From Amyelois transitella (taxonomy: Eukaryota; Arthropoda; Insecta; Lepidoptera; Pyralidae), in NCBI RefSeq assembly GCF_032362555.1, contig NC_083534.1, positions 2,322,001 to 2,386,000 on the forward strand: 64,000 nucleotides of DNA. The letters are read 5' to 3'. Below are positions 50,901 to 56,660 of the stretch, piece by piece (the stretch's first letter is position 1; the number at the start of each line of letters is the position of its first letter). The position numbers were made by a program, and so were the translations under genes. The notes under the pieces were generated by a model, which saw nothing but the letters and a program-made list of their open reading frames with translations, was not told where the DNA came from and did no database searches.

Positions 50901-53427
50901 AAACTGTTGGCTCTATCTACCCTGTAAGAGAAAAAATCGTATTGTGAATACATTTTTTCCCTAAGTTTACTGTGTTTCTCTTTGTTTCTCTATATTCTTA
51001 ACACATCGTTTCTCATCTCTTTCTCACACCTACTTTATTGTCTGAAAAAGATTGTTTCGACGCTAAACCTCAGCATTTCTACTTCCATTTTTCATCTACA
51101 CTGTAGTGCAAGCTTCCTCATCGCTCTGTATGCCAGTTGCTGCTGCTGATTGTAAAAGTAAGAGGAACAGGCATGTTACAAGGGACTTCTTTCAGGTGAT
51201 GGACTAGCAACCTGTCTCTATTTGAACCTCAAATAACTACTAAGCTATCCTGCTGAACATAGGCTTTAATAGTTTTTGAGAATATAAATTCTTTCTTCCC
51301 TACAAAGGCCCAAAGACGTGTTAGTGTGTCCGGAAAAGATCGCCCTTGTTGGCCATTCATGTAAATGGCCCACTTCTTAGTAAGACTCAAGGTCATTTAT
51401 GAAAATGTCCCACTTTTTAGAAAGACTCAAGGTCATTGATCTAAACTTGAGGTCATTCATGTAAATGGCCCACTTCTTAGCAAGACTCAAGGTCATTCAT
51501 GTAAATGGCCCACTTCTTAGCAAGACTCAAGGTAATTTATGTAAATGGCCCACTTCTTAGCCAGACTCAAGGTAATTTATGTAAATGGCCCACTTCTTAG
51601 CAAGACTCAAGGTCATTCATGTAAATGGCCCACTTCTTAGCAAGACTCAAGGTAATTTATGTAAATGGCCCACTTCTTAGCCAGACTCAAGGTAATTTAT
51701 GTAAATGGCCCACTTCTTAGCAAGACTCAAGGTCATTCATTTAAATGGCCCACTTCTTAGCAAGACTCAAGGTCATTCATGTAAATGCCCCACTTCTTAG
51801 CAAGACTCAAGGTCATTCATGTAAATGCCCCACTTCTTAGCAAGACTCAAGGCCATTCATGTAAATGCCCCACTTCTTAGCAAGACTCAAGGTCATTCAT
51901 GTAAATCGCCCACTTTTTAGCAAGACTCAACCTAAGCCATGCGCAAATCTAAATTTTTTTCTTTATGAATGAATGAATGAATTTAAATAAATTTATATTA
52001 AATATTAATGTAAAATTACATAAGCTTAATAATTATGGTATTTACAGTCTTCAACAATGTATAACGGTCATATACATTATTTTATTTAGAGTTCCTCAGT
52101 TAGTTCTACAATAATGTACAGAAATTAATTCATGCTTATGTCTAATACATTACCATCATCAAAATCCATATCATCATCAAGATATTCGGGTTCATTGAGT
52201 GTGGTGTCTTCTGCCTCCGCCTTCAGCTGAGACTGGTAGATGAGTACTGTGAGAGGAAAAGAAAATTGTTTATTAATTTATTTAAAGATAATGTATTGAC
52301 TATTAAAGTCAATCAAAAATCATTTTTAAAAATGCTATAATTATTACGTTTGTTATTTGAAATATGGCTGCTGCTCGCCTATGACATTAGCTATTTTAGG
52401 TTTGATTACCAACTATGGAAAGATTAATTTTTTGTATGTTTTTTCACTTTATGGTGTTTTTATAACAGTTAACAACAACACTCCGTCATCCAGGTACTCT
52501 ATTAAGTTTAATAAAATCAACAAACCCTTGGGTGCAAACTCGCCCCTGCCAATCATATCAATGAACTTCTTCTCTGACTCCAGGACTTGCTTCTTGAAGT
52601 TGCACGCATCCCGGAGCCTTGTGATGCACACTTCACATATCAACCGGTTGGGGCCATTTGGGCCGTCTGAGTGCTGAGAGATCTGAAAAAACACTGGGAA
52701 ATTAATATTGGATTTTTATGGGACTTTACAATACAATGGTGGTCCACCCACTGTATAATATGACATATGATATAGGGGCTCCATTTCAAATATTTCCACT
52801 TATTTAATACAACGAAGTGATGAGAATGATATTAATATATGCCATGTTAATGTTTATAAACAGACTTCAAAAGATAGTCTTATAGATGTTAGTTCAAACT
52901 TATGTAAGGGACAGGCTAATGGAAGGTTTGAGCCTTTTGAGTATGGAGGATATTGAGGATACATGTAAGGGTCTCTTGTGGACTAGGGAACCCTAAACAT
53001 CAAAATGGCGGCGGGTCGATATGCCAGCTTCCATACAACACGTCCAAATCCCTAAAAGCTGTTGTTACCGGTTTTAATTTATATATTGTTTGATATGAAT
53101 AGGCAGTCAATGGTGGGCTAAAACATAAGCCTGCCCGAGACGATACTTTTTGTACAAAGCATAAGCCAAGGTATGAAAGAAAGATGACAACCGGCAATAC
53201 CTATCCTAAAATTCAAATGTAACATAAAATTGTTAAATACTTGTTTTCCTCAGATATTTAGTCTAAATACTTACGCCTATATCAAAGCATTCTAACAGCA
53301 TATCAGCGTATACTTCATTCTCATTCATCCAAGTGTATTCGGTCCCCATATCTTTGTAACATCCTTCAGAGAGACAACACCGGCATAGACCGGGACTCTC
53401 CTTTACAACTATTTCATCGAACTCCAT
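25812..53427 (-). CDS. Gene D: ZAD locus with eleven alternative zinc-finger terminal exons
   Basis: Four constant exons (53275-53427, 52526-52682, 52154-52246, 50324-50494; 574 coding bases, ending in phase 1 after a G) are followed by eleven terminal exons. Each starts at an AG acceptor and takes the frame up exactly after that G. None of the eleven is followed by a splice that would chain it to the next; each ends in a stop codon. Predicted isoforms T1-T11: 554, 807, 796, 804, 806, 597, 552, 577, 544, 564, 564 residues. All would share the ZAD, acidic linker and AT-hook, and differ in the whole DNA-binding domain. By analogy with lola and mod(mdg4), one promoter would make a family of nuclear factors able to dimerise through a common N-terminus. 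Seen: exon borders, phase, stop codons, lack of other ZAD exons. Inferred: that splicing really joins them. The alternative is eleven separate genes whose 5' exons I missed. Confidence 0.8.
26933..27873. other. Spacer between T11 and T10
   Basis: No exon on the minus strand. It holds the T10 3' UTR, with AATAAA at plus 27852-27857, 17 bases beyond the stop. On the plus strand a short ORF from 27608 contains CRICDKDARKG, which faintly resembles a ZAD start. A 22-bp perfect hairpin is listed separately. Confidence 0.45.
27708..27754. repeat. Perfect 22-bp hairpin
   Basis: Arms 27708-27729 and 27733-27754 (core CGCTTTAGTTTCCGAAGTG) are exact reverse complements around a 3-base loop. It would fold as RNA from either strand. 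Origin unknown; it lies in the T11/T10 spacer. Confidence 0.85.
27874..28994 (-). CDS. Gene D terminal exon T10
   Basis: 1121 bases, phase-1 acceptor (TTTCCAG). Begins EEEKPIISLKQ, then VIEHSTIMPFRW and ten complete C2H2 units. Finger 1 has an odd CFYCCCPF start with extra cysteines. Near-duplicate of T11 over its whole length; differences are spread through the fingers, for example the sixth finger helix (RTPYLKKRH here, QTRYIRKRH in T11). Last two fingers have contacts R/T/L and Q/S/L. Confidence 0.87.
28995..30520. other. Spacer between T10 and T9
   Basis: No minus-strand exon found. T9 has AATAAA on the minus strand at plus 30377-30382, 139 bases beyond its stop. Fragments of family B lie near 29510-29600, of a GCGCGGGCGCAGC-type repeat near 29650-29790, and of the ATTATGACGTGAAACGGGAC palindromic repeat near 30333-30420. 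The rest is unremarkable AT-rich DNA. Confidence 0.45.
30521..31581 (-). CDS. Gene D terminal exon T9
   Basis: 1061 bases, the shortest terminal exon. Phase-1 acceptor, then a lead (GLKERRWKIDHD...), the VVTNTTIMPFRW motif and nine C2H2 units; the usual tenth finger is absent. Sister of T8: both share the CFYCY finger 1 with FQEP, FVFRSxMM in finger 7 and the CGIW/CGW type finger 8. It ends shortly after the ninth finger. Confidence 0.86.
31582..32212. other. Spacer between T9 and T8
   Basis: 631 bases without an ORF of note. No AATAAA or ATTAAA was seen on the minus strand for T8, so its poly(A) site is unclear. Confidence 0.4.
32213..33372 (-). CDS. Gene D terminal exon T8
   Basis: 1160 bases, phase-1 acceptor (GTTACAG). 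The longest lead of the single-module exons, about 54 residues before VLTKSTVMPFRW, with serine, glutamate and lysine. Nine C2H2 units, from CFYCYNIF to CEVCGKAF; no tenth finger, as in T9. Short tail after the last finger. Confidence 0.86.
33373..33704. other. Spacer between T8 and T7
   Basis: 332 bases. ATTAAA on the minus strand at plus 33395-33400 could serve T7, only about 20 bases upstream of the T8 acceptor. Nothing else seen. Confidence 0.4.
33705..34789 (-). CDS. Gene D terminal exon T7
   Basis: 1085 bases, phase-1 acceptor (TTTGCAG). Very short lead, then NILAVLRYGNVLPFNW and ten C2H2 units. The most diverged of the single-module exons: finger 2 is one residue longer (CKLCPDMPLRSIDDL), finger 8 lacks the usual double phenylalanine (CGYKTTIKW), and the last finger reads CRHCRQGF. 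Last-finger contacts differ from the Q/S pair of T1, T10 and T11. Confidence 0.86.
34790..35628. other. Spacer between T7 and T6
   Basis: 839 bases, no exon seen. Two loosely similar halves (around 35215-35300 and 35380-35480, sharing ATTTATGACC and a GTATTTTTCAAAT-like segment) suggest an old local duplication. Nearest AATAAA for T6 is on the minus strand at plus 35018-35023, about 600 bases from the stop. Confidence 0.4.
35629..36848 (-). CDS. Gene D terminal exon T6
   Basis: 1220 bases, phase-1 acceptor (TTTGCAG). Lead GAKFSTLEDKHKK, then YVLQYSNATPFLW and ten complete C2H2 units ending CSICNKAFAHLTN. It is unusual in continuing for about 40 residues after the last finger as a strongly acidic, hydrophobic-dotted tail (EETEGLVELQ, EFVGDDLEGAE), which could act as an activation region. 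No other terminal exon has this. Confidence 0.87.
36849..38149. other. Spacer between T6 and T5
   Basis: 1.3 kb of AT-rich DNA without exon or named repeat. AATAAA for T5 is on the minus strand at plus 37877-37882. This is the largest repeat-free gap among the terminal exons. Confidence 0.45.
38150..39996 (-). CDS. Gene D terminal exon T5 (double module)
   Basis: 1847 bases, phase-1 acceptor (TTTTCAG). Two finger modules in one exon. The first starts at ILFNNTTIIPFKW and has seven units, the seventh with the C2HC pattern (CSFCGKECHSTN...QHTARC). A proline-rich joint (DEPPPPVFDSFPSG) follows. The second starts at CVLNMSTAIPFKF and has nine C2H2 units. Sixteen units in all. The acceptor lies only 67 bases beyond the T4 stop codon. 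Confidence 0.87.
40064..41904 (-). CDS. Gene D terminal exon T4 (double module)
   Basis: 1841 bases, phase-1 acceptor (GATTTCAG). Same two-module plan as T5: seven units ending in a C2HC finger (CVFCGRICRNTD...HIRKC), then CLNMSTAVPF-type start and nine C2H2 units. The last 35 residues (GKQFLWKKNLIVHMSSH) are almost the same as in T3, but T4 stops six residues earlier. Only 67 bases separate its stop from the T5 exon, with no poly(A) hexamer between. Confidence 0.87.
42144..43960 (-). CDS. Gene D terminal exon T3 (double module)
   Basis: 1817 bases, phase-1 acceptor (TTTTCAG). First module from LFNNTSLIPFKW with seven units, the seventh C2HC (CQFCNKTLSTKM...HASKC); second module from CVLNMSTAVPFKF with nine C2H2 units. 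The joint between modules is short. The C-terminus matches T4. AATAAA for T3 occurs on the minus strand at plus 42004-42009 and 41971-41976. Confidence 0.87.
43961..44419. other. Spacer between T3 and T2
   Basis: 459 bases, no exon. AATAAA for T2 is on the minus strand at plus 44200-44205. A degenerate family A tail lies near 44310-44390. Confidence 0.45.
44420..46269 (-). CDS. Gene D terminal exon T2 (double module)
   Basis: 1850 bases, phase-1 acceptor (TTTTCAG). First module from ILFNNTTIIPFKW, seven units, the seventh C2HC (CDNCSKEFHTKQ...HVKKC). An acidic joint (KKESYDLDLDQSYDE) follows, then IVINMSTAIPFNF and nine C2H2 units. Second-module finger 3 (CPNCPGEVFRFF) is one residue longer than standard, a feature shared with T4 and T5. 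Confidence 0.87.
46270..46710. other. Spacer between T2 and T1
   Basis: 441 bases. AATAAA for T1 is on the minus strand at plus 46574-46579, 132 bases after the stop. A short repeated segment (GGTTTATCAAAATA) occurs twice near 46425-46465. No exon. Confidence 0.45.
46711..47801 (-). CDS. Gene D terminal exon T1
   Basis: 1091 bases, phase-1 acceptor (ACATTTTAG); the most proximal choice, 2.5 kb from the exon-4 donor. Lead GDNGTEAASKSS, then VVLEYSTAVPFKW and ten complete C2H2 units. The last two fingers (SYARKQTLRDH and FVQNNSLRLH, contacts R/T/D and Q/S/L) and the HNNDKRF joint match genes B, C and E more than the neighbouring T2-T9, so T1 may keep the ancestral form. Confidence 0.87.
48940..49172 (+). 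repeat. Retroposon family A
   Basis: Full-length but diverged family A copy with head TTGCCGTGTGGTTCCCGGCA, opposite to gene D. Confidence 0.6.
49285..49440 (-). mobile_element. Helitron-like element with internal deletion
   Basis: Keeps both ends (GCTATGCCCGCGACTTCGTC and ACTTTATAATATTGGTATAG) but has lost about 100 bp of the middle compared with other copies. Confidence 0.5.
50203..50242. repeat. Perfect 18-bp hairpin downstream of D exon 4
   Basis: AGATTTAACAGCTTTACA (50203-50220) and its exact reverse complement (50225-50242) around a 4-base loop. In gene D transcripts it lies 81-120 bases after the exon-4 donor. Confidence 0.85.
50324..50494 (-). CDS. Gene D constant exon 4 (AT-hook linker)
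   Basis: 171 bases, phase 1 to phase 1. Encodes an acidic/proline start (DEPLKPPEEPSVSD), then NKRGRPKKTVVK, a good AT-hook core (GRP flanked by basic residues) likely to bind the minor groove, and a lysine-rich stretch (KKAKVAKMEEKAK). The donor GTAAGA follows AAA G. Every terminal exon begins with the two bases that complete the codon after this G. Confidence 0.88.
50700..50945 (+). repeat. Retroposon family A, diverged
   Basis: Recognised from ACCGTGTGGTTGCCAGCAC, CCGTAGAAGGCGACTAAGGG and CTGTTGGCTCTATCTACCC. Opposite strand to gene D, without a clean TATG tail. Confidence 0.5.
51351..51930. repeat. 40-bp minisatellite in gene D intron 3
   Basis: About fourteen units of the type CAAGACTCAAGGTCATTCAT + GTAAATGGCCCACTTCTTAG. 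Variants are ordered: a three-unit block with GGTCATTCAT, GGTAATTTAT and CCAG...GGTAATTTAT repeats at 51481-51600 and 51601-51720, a 120-bp higher-order period. Nine units contain TCAAGGTCA or TCAAGGCCA. One 20-bp half unit sits at about 51441-51460. Confidence 0.9.
52154..52246 (-). CDS. Gene D constant exon 3 (acidic linker)
   Basis: 93 bases, phase 1 to phase 1. Encodes a glutamine/glutamate-rich start (YQSQLKAEAED) and a very acidic end (EPEYLDDDMDFDD), the same character as exon 3 in genes A, B, C and E. Confidence 0.87.
52526..52682 (-). CDS. Gene D constant exon 2 (ZAD second half)
   Basis: 157 bases, phase 0 to phase 1. Encodes LICEVC, the second zinc-binding cysteine pair of the ZAD, then ITRLRDACNFKKQVLESEKK, the long helix used in ZAD dimers. 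The donor GTTTGT is weaker than the others but is the only one in the right phase. A cluster of GGxNGPN residues precedes the cysteines. Confidence 0.88.
52683..53274. other. Gene D intron 1
   Basis: 592 bases of AT-rich DNA. No repeat family or additional exon was recognised; a possible older repeat with TACCGGTTTTAATTT lies near 53066. Confidence 0.4.
53275..53427 (-). CDS. Gene D constant exon 1 (start codon, ZAD first half)
   Basis: 153 bases, 51 codons, phase 0 donor GTAAGT. Starts at ATG in the context AAAATGG. Gives LCRCC at residues 14-18, the first ZAD cysteine pair, and ends EVYADMLLECFDIG, the conserved exon-1 end of this family. Confidence 0.9.
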
Positions 53428-54111
53428 TTTCACTTTTTAACACAAAACAACAACATGAAATTGGATAAATATCACCAAATTTCCAGTAATCCAACTCAAT
53501 GACACAGTTCTTGCTGCAGTCTTGAAAAAGCAGCAGCCATTTTATTTACTGTTCTGATTGGTTGGACCACCGGCAAGACTGGGCGGGGCTGAGAAAAAGC
53601 ATCAAGCCGTTCAGAATTAGATAAATGACACATTTTAAATTATCTGTGCGATAAATCAAGATGTATAAAATGTACATTACTCAAACATTTTATATTCATA
53701 TAATTACGTAGATCATATGTTCAAATAAATAAGTCATATGATGGTGGAGTGAACTCATTATAAGGCACACAATCACACAAAATATTATATAGGTACTTAC
53801 ATAAGTTCCAAAAGGTTTCTTGTTCAAGAAACAAAATCTTGAAAGTTGTTTCAATAGAGAGAACGAGTTCTATTAAAACGATATAATGAAACATTTGAAA
53901 GTTTAATAAAGTACCAAGTAAAGAAAGTAATGTACCACCAAGTAAGTAAACTTTACTTTCTATTTTCTGCAATTATTCTTTAATCTATACTCAACCCAAT
54001 TTCTGAACTAAAACTGTCAAAATGACTTCTATTAGAGCAATGTTGCTAGCTATAGTTTTCCAGTTTTCCATAAAATTAAGTAAAAGGCGCAAATATATAG
54101 GTATCGGTAAT
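53428..54111. promoter_or_regulatory. Gene D upstream region
   Basis: Contains the likely gene D promoter. On the D strand AAAATGGCTGC lies about 110 bases upstream of the ATG (plus 53536-53543), at a similar distance to the AAAATGGCGG of gene A. Beyond about 53650 the DNA is plain AT-rich up to the LTR element. No TATA box is convincing. Confidence 0.45.
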
Positions 54112-54116
54112 ACCTA

Positions 54117-54259
54117 TGTGGTGATATGCAACCTCCACATTAGCTTTGACACCTTTTATCATAAAACGAACATTTCAGTTCTGTCACATGTTCAAAGTCA
54201 TACTGTATAATTTTATTGAATAAAGCCATATTTACTGAGAAATGGTTAGTTATTCTACA
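54117..54259 (+). repeat. 5' LTR, 143 bp
   Basis: Starts TGTGGTGATATGCAACCTCC, ends GTTATTCTACA, and appears identical or nearly so to the 3' LTR, which suggests a recent insertion. Confidence 0.85.
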
Positions 54260-54260
54260 A

Positions 54261-54518
54261 TTTATTCAATAAAATTATACAGTATGACTTTGAACATGTG
54301 ACAGAACTGAAATGTTCGTTTTATGATAAAAGGTGTCAAAGCTAATGTGGAGGTTGCATATCACCACATTCTCCCCAGGTTTTAAGAAAGATCGTAATCT
54401 TGAAGATGAGACGGTGGACGTCGGTCTCTAGTAGAACGTCGCAGTTCAGGGTTTTGTGTTGTAGTAGCATCTGTAGTCAAATTAACTGGTTCCTGTTCTT
54501 CAGTTGTTGTCTCTTCGT
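54261..54518 (-). repeat. Inverted copy of the element's 3' end
   Basis: Reverse complement of the end of pol plus the first part of the LTR. It matches about 55636-55900 and breaks off sharply after CTTCAGTTGTTGTCTCTTCG. Together the two arms could form a large hairpin in RNA. Confidence 0.8.
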
Positions 54519-55616
54519 TCTGATTATGCTATCGCTGCAGCGCTCACTCAAGACGGGCGACCTGTAGCATTCTTTTCAAGAACTTTAAACAATCATGAAC
54601 GAAATCATTCGGCGATAGAGAAAGAAGCAACTGCTATAGTTGAAAGTATAAAAAAGTGGCGCCAATTTCTTATAGGAAAAACTTTCCAACTTATCACAGA
54701 TCAAAAATCGGTAGCTTTCATGTTCGATCAGAAACATGATTCTAAGATTAAGAATGATAAAATTCAACGTTGGCGCTTAGAACTTTCAAATTACGATTTT
54801 GAGATCTCATATCGCCCGGGCAAGGATAACATTGTGGCCGATGCCCTTTCAAGAGCAAATGTAACAGCATTAACAACAGTAGACAATGCTAAGCTTCTCG
54901 AGTTGCATAATAATCTGTGTCATCCCGGTATAACTAGAATGGTACACTGGATCAGATCAAAAAATTTACCATTCTCAGTTGAGGATGTCAGACGTATGAC
55001 GTCATCATGCAATGTATGCGCTGAAATAAAACCACGATTTATTAGAACACAGGGCACATTAATCAAAGCAACATCACCTTTTGAAAGAATTTCTATTGAT
55101 TTCAAGGGACCATTGCCATGCGATAATACAAGAAATCGTTATATACTTACTGTGGTGGATGAGTTTTCTAGATTTCCTTTCGCTTTCCCGTGTGCAGATG
55201 TAAGTTCATCAACTGTGCAAAAGAAACTTTCTGAATTATTTGCCATTTTTGGCTTGCCATCTTACGTTCACTCGGATAGAGGTACCGCATTTATATCAGC
55301 CGAACTTAAAACCTTTCTGCACGGATTAGGCATAGCTACAAGCTACACTACACCATATAATCCCCAAGGCAATGGTCAGACCGAGAGATATAATGGAATC
55401 ATTTGGAAAACTATACAACTTACCTTAAAATCAATTAATTTGCCTATTACTCAATGGGAAACTGTCCTTGAGAAGTCACTTCATGCTATCCGCTCACTTC
55501 TATGCACAGCTACTGGATGTACGCCCCATGAGCGTATGTTTAATCATTCACGACGTTCTTCTAATGGACAATCAATGCCATCTTGGCTCACAGAAGCTCA
55601 CAGTATGTATGTGTAA
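54504..55616 (+). pseudogene. pol fragment: RNase H and integrase
   Basis: About 370 codons. RNase H-like start (DYAIAAALTQDGRPVAFFSR, ITDQKS), the YRPGKDNIVADALSR motif, an H-H-C-C integrase zinc site (LHNNLCHPG ... CNVC), then the integrase core with its Asp, Asp and Glu in DFKGP, HSDRGTAF and QGNGQTER. The first RNase H aspartate and the whole reverse transcriptase are missing because of the inverted segment. The frame stops at 55616; the remaining 3' coding text continues in another frame to about 55773. Non-functional. Confidence 0.85.
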
Positions 55617-55786
55617 TTGGGATTCAGCAGAGTCAAACGAAGAGACAACAACTGAAGAACAGGAACCAGTTAATTTGACTACAGATGCTACTACAACACA
55701 AAACCCTGAACTGCGACGTTCTACTAGAGACCGACGTCCACCGTCTCATCTTCAAGATTACGATCTTTCTTAAAACCTGGGGAGAA

Positions 55787-55929
55787 TGTGGTGATATGCA
55801 ACCTCCACATTAGCTTTGACACCTTTTATCATAAAACGAACATTTCAGTTCTGTCACATGTTCAAAGTCATACTGTATAATTTTATTGAATAAAGCCATA
55901 TTTACTGAGAAATGGTTAGTTATTCTACA
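55787..55929 (+). repeat. 3' LTR, 143 bp
   Basis: Same length and ends as the 5' LTR, immediately after the purine-rich GGGGAGAA, and followed by the ACCTA target copy. Confidence 0.85.
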
Positions 55930-55934
55930 ACCTA

Positions 55935-56157
55935 TACTTTTGAACCTTCGGGGGTAGAAACTCTGGGACCGTGGGGCCCATCTGCCCATCAGCTTTTCCG
56001 ACAATTGTCGAAAAAGCTGATTGAGGTATCTCGTGACCGGAGGGCTGGAAATTATCTGGCTCAGAGAATCAGCATTGCCATTCAAATTGGCAATGCTGCC
56101 AGCCTTCTAGGCACACTCCCGCATGTTGATGCTATGCAGGGACTGTACAATTTATAA
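55935..56157 (+). pseudogene. 3' tail of a retroelement-like ORF
   Basis: Open frame to a stop at 56155-56157 reading FEPSGVETLGPWGP, an LFRQLSKKLIE helix, RAGNYLAQRISIAIQ and GNAASLLGT. I recall this pattern as the C-terminal end of dispersed reverse-transcriptase-type proteins, but cannot name the family. The LTR element inserted exactly at its left edge. Ends in T-rich repeats (TTTTTATAAGTAGTTTTA twice). Confidence 0.5.
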
Positions 56158-56660
56158 ATTAAATTTTAGTTTGTAGTCATGTTTTTTTTTTCTTTTTATA
56201 AGTAGTTTTAGTTTTAAATTAATTCGTTTGTAAGTATCTTTTTCTTTCTTTTTATAAGTAGTTTTAATTTGATTTAATTATAATATTGGTGTTACTTAAA
56301 TAATAAGTAAAAGCTTGTGGCGACATAATTAATGTCAATCAAAGGAAGCGACGACGCGACGGCGACGAGAGACCATTTTCAAGTTGGCTGACAGTTTTGT
56401 GTTTAGTTGCGGGGAAAATTTTGGTAAAAGTTGTTAACACTGCCTTCCTCTATCGCATCGTATCACTGTTTTTTTCTCGGATTTTTTTCGGTTGATTGTA
56501 AATTCATTGATTTAATGATAATTTTTGAAATGAAATTACAAGAAAAACATGAATTGTGTATGTAGATTACCAATTGTTAATATTTAAAAGGTTGAACACA
56601 AATAATGACCTAAATTTGTATAACTTTAAATTGCGTTCAGACAGTGTAATTCAACACAAT
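56158..56660. promoter_or_regulatory. Gene E upstream region
   Basis: About 500 bases before the gene E ATG. The left half is the T-rich tail of the retroelement fragment. The right half has a GC-rich patch (AGCGACGACGCGACGGCGAC near 56345-56365) that could be the promoter or first 5' UTR. No TATA box is evident. Confidence 0.4.

Larger units (their letters stand above)
50495..52153. other. Gene D intron 3
   Basis: 1.66 kb holding a family A retroposon (about 50700-50945), diverged family A text near 51150-51300, and the 40-bp minisatellite. The remaining DNA near 51935-52150 is plain AT-rich sequence. Confidence 0.5.
54117..55929 (+). mobile_element. Rearranged Ty3/Gypsy-type LTR element
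   Basis: Two LTRs of 143 bp (54117-54259 and 55787-55929), TG...CA ends, flanked by the 5-bp target duplication ACCTA (54112-54116, 55930-55934). A purine tract precedes the 3' LTR. The interior is only about 1.5 kb. The left part (54261-54518) is an inverted copy of the element's own 3' end, including part of the LTR; the right part is the 3' half of pol. gag, protease, reverse transcriptase and primer-binding site are missing, so it cannot move alone. The duplication shows it inserted as one piece, already rearranged. Confidence 0.85.

Noticed and set aside
51351-51930. CRISPR-like array
   Set aside because: The units are directly adjacent 40-bp repeats without variable spacers, in a eukaryotic intron: a minisatellite.
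54585-55105. Minus-strand ORFs inside the LTR element
   Set aside because: They are antisense shadows of the pol fragment.
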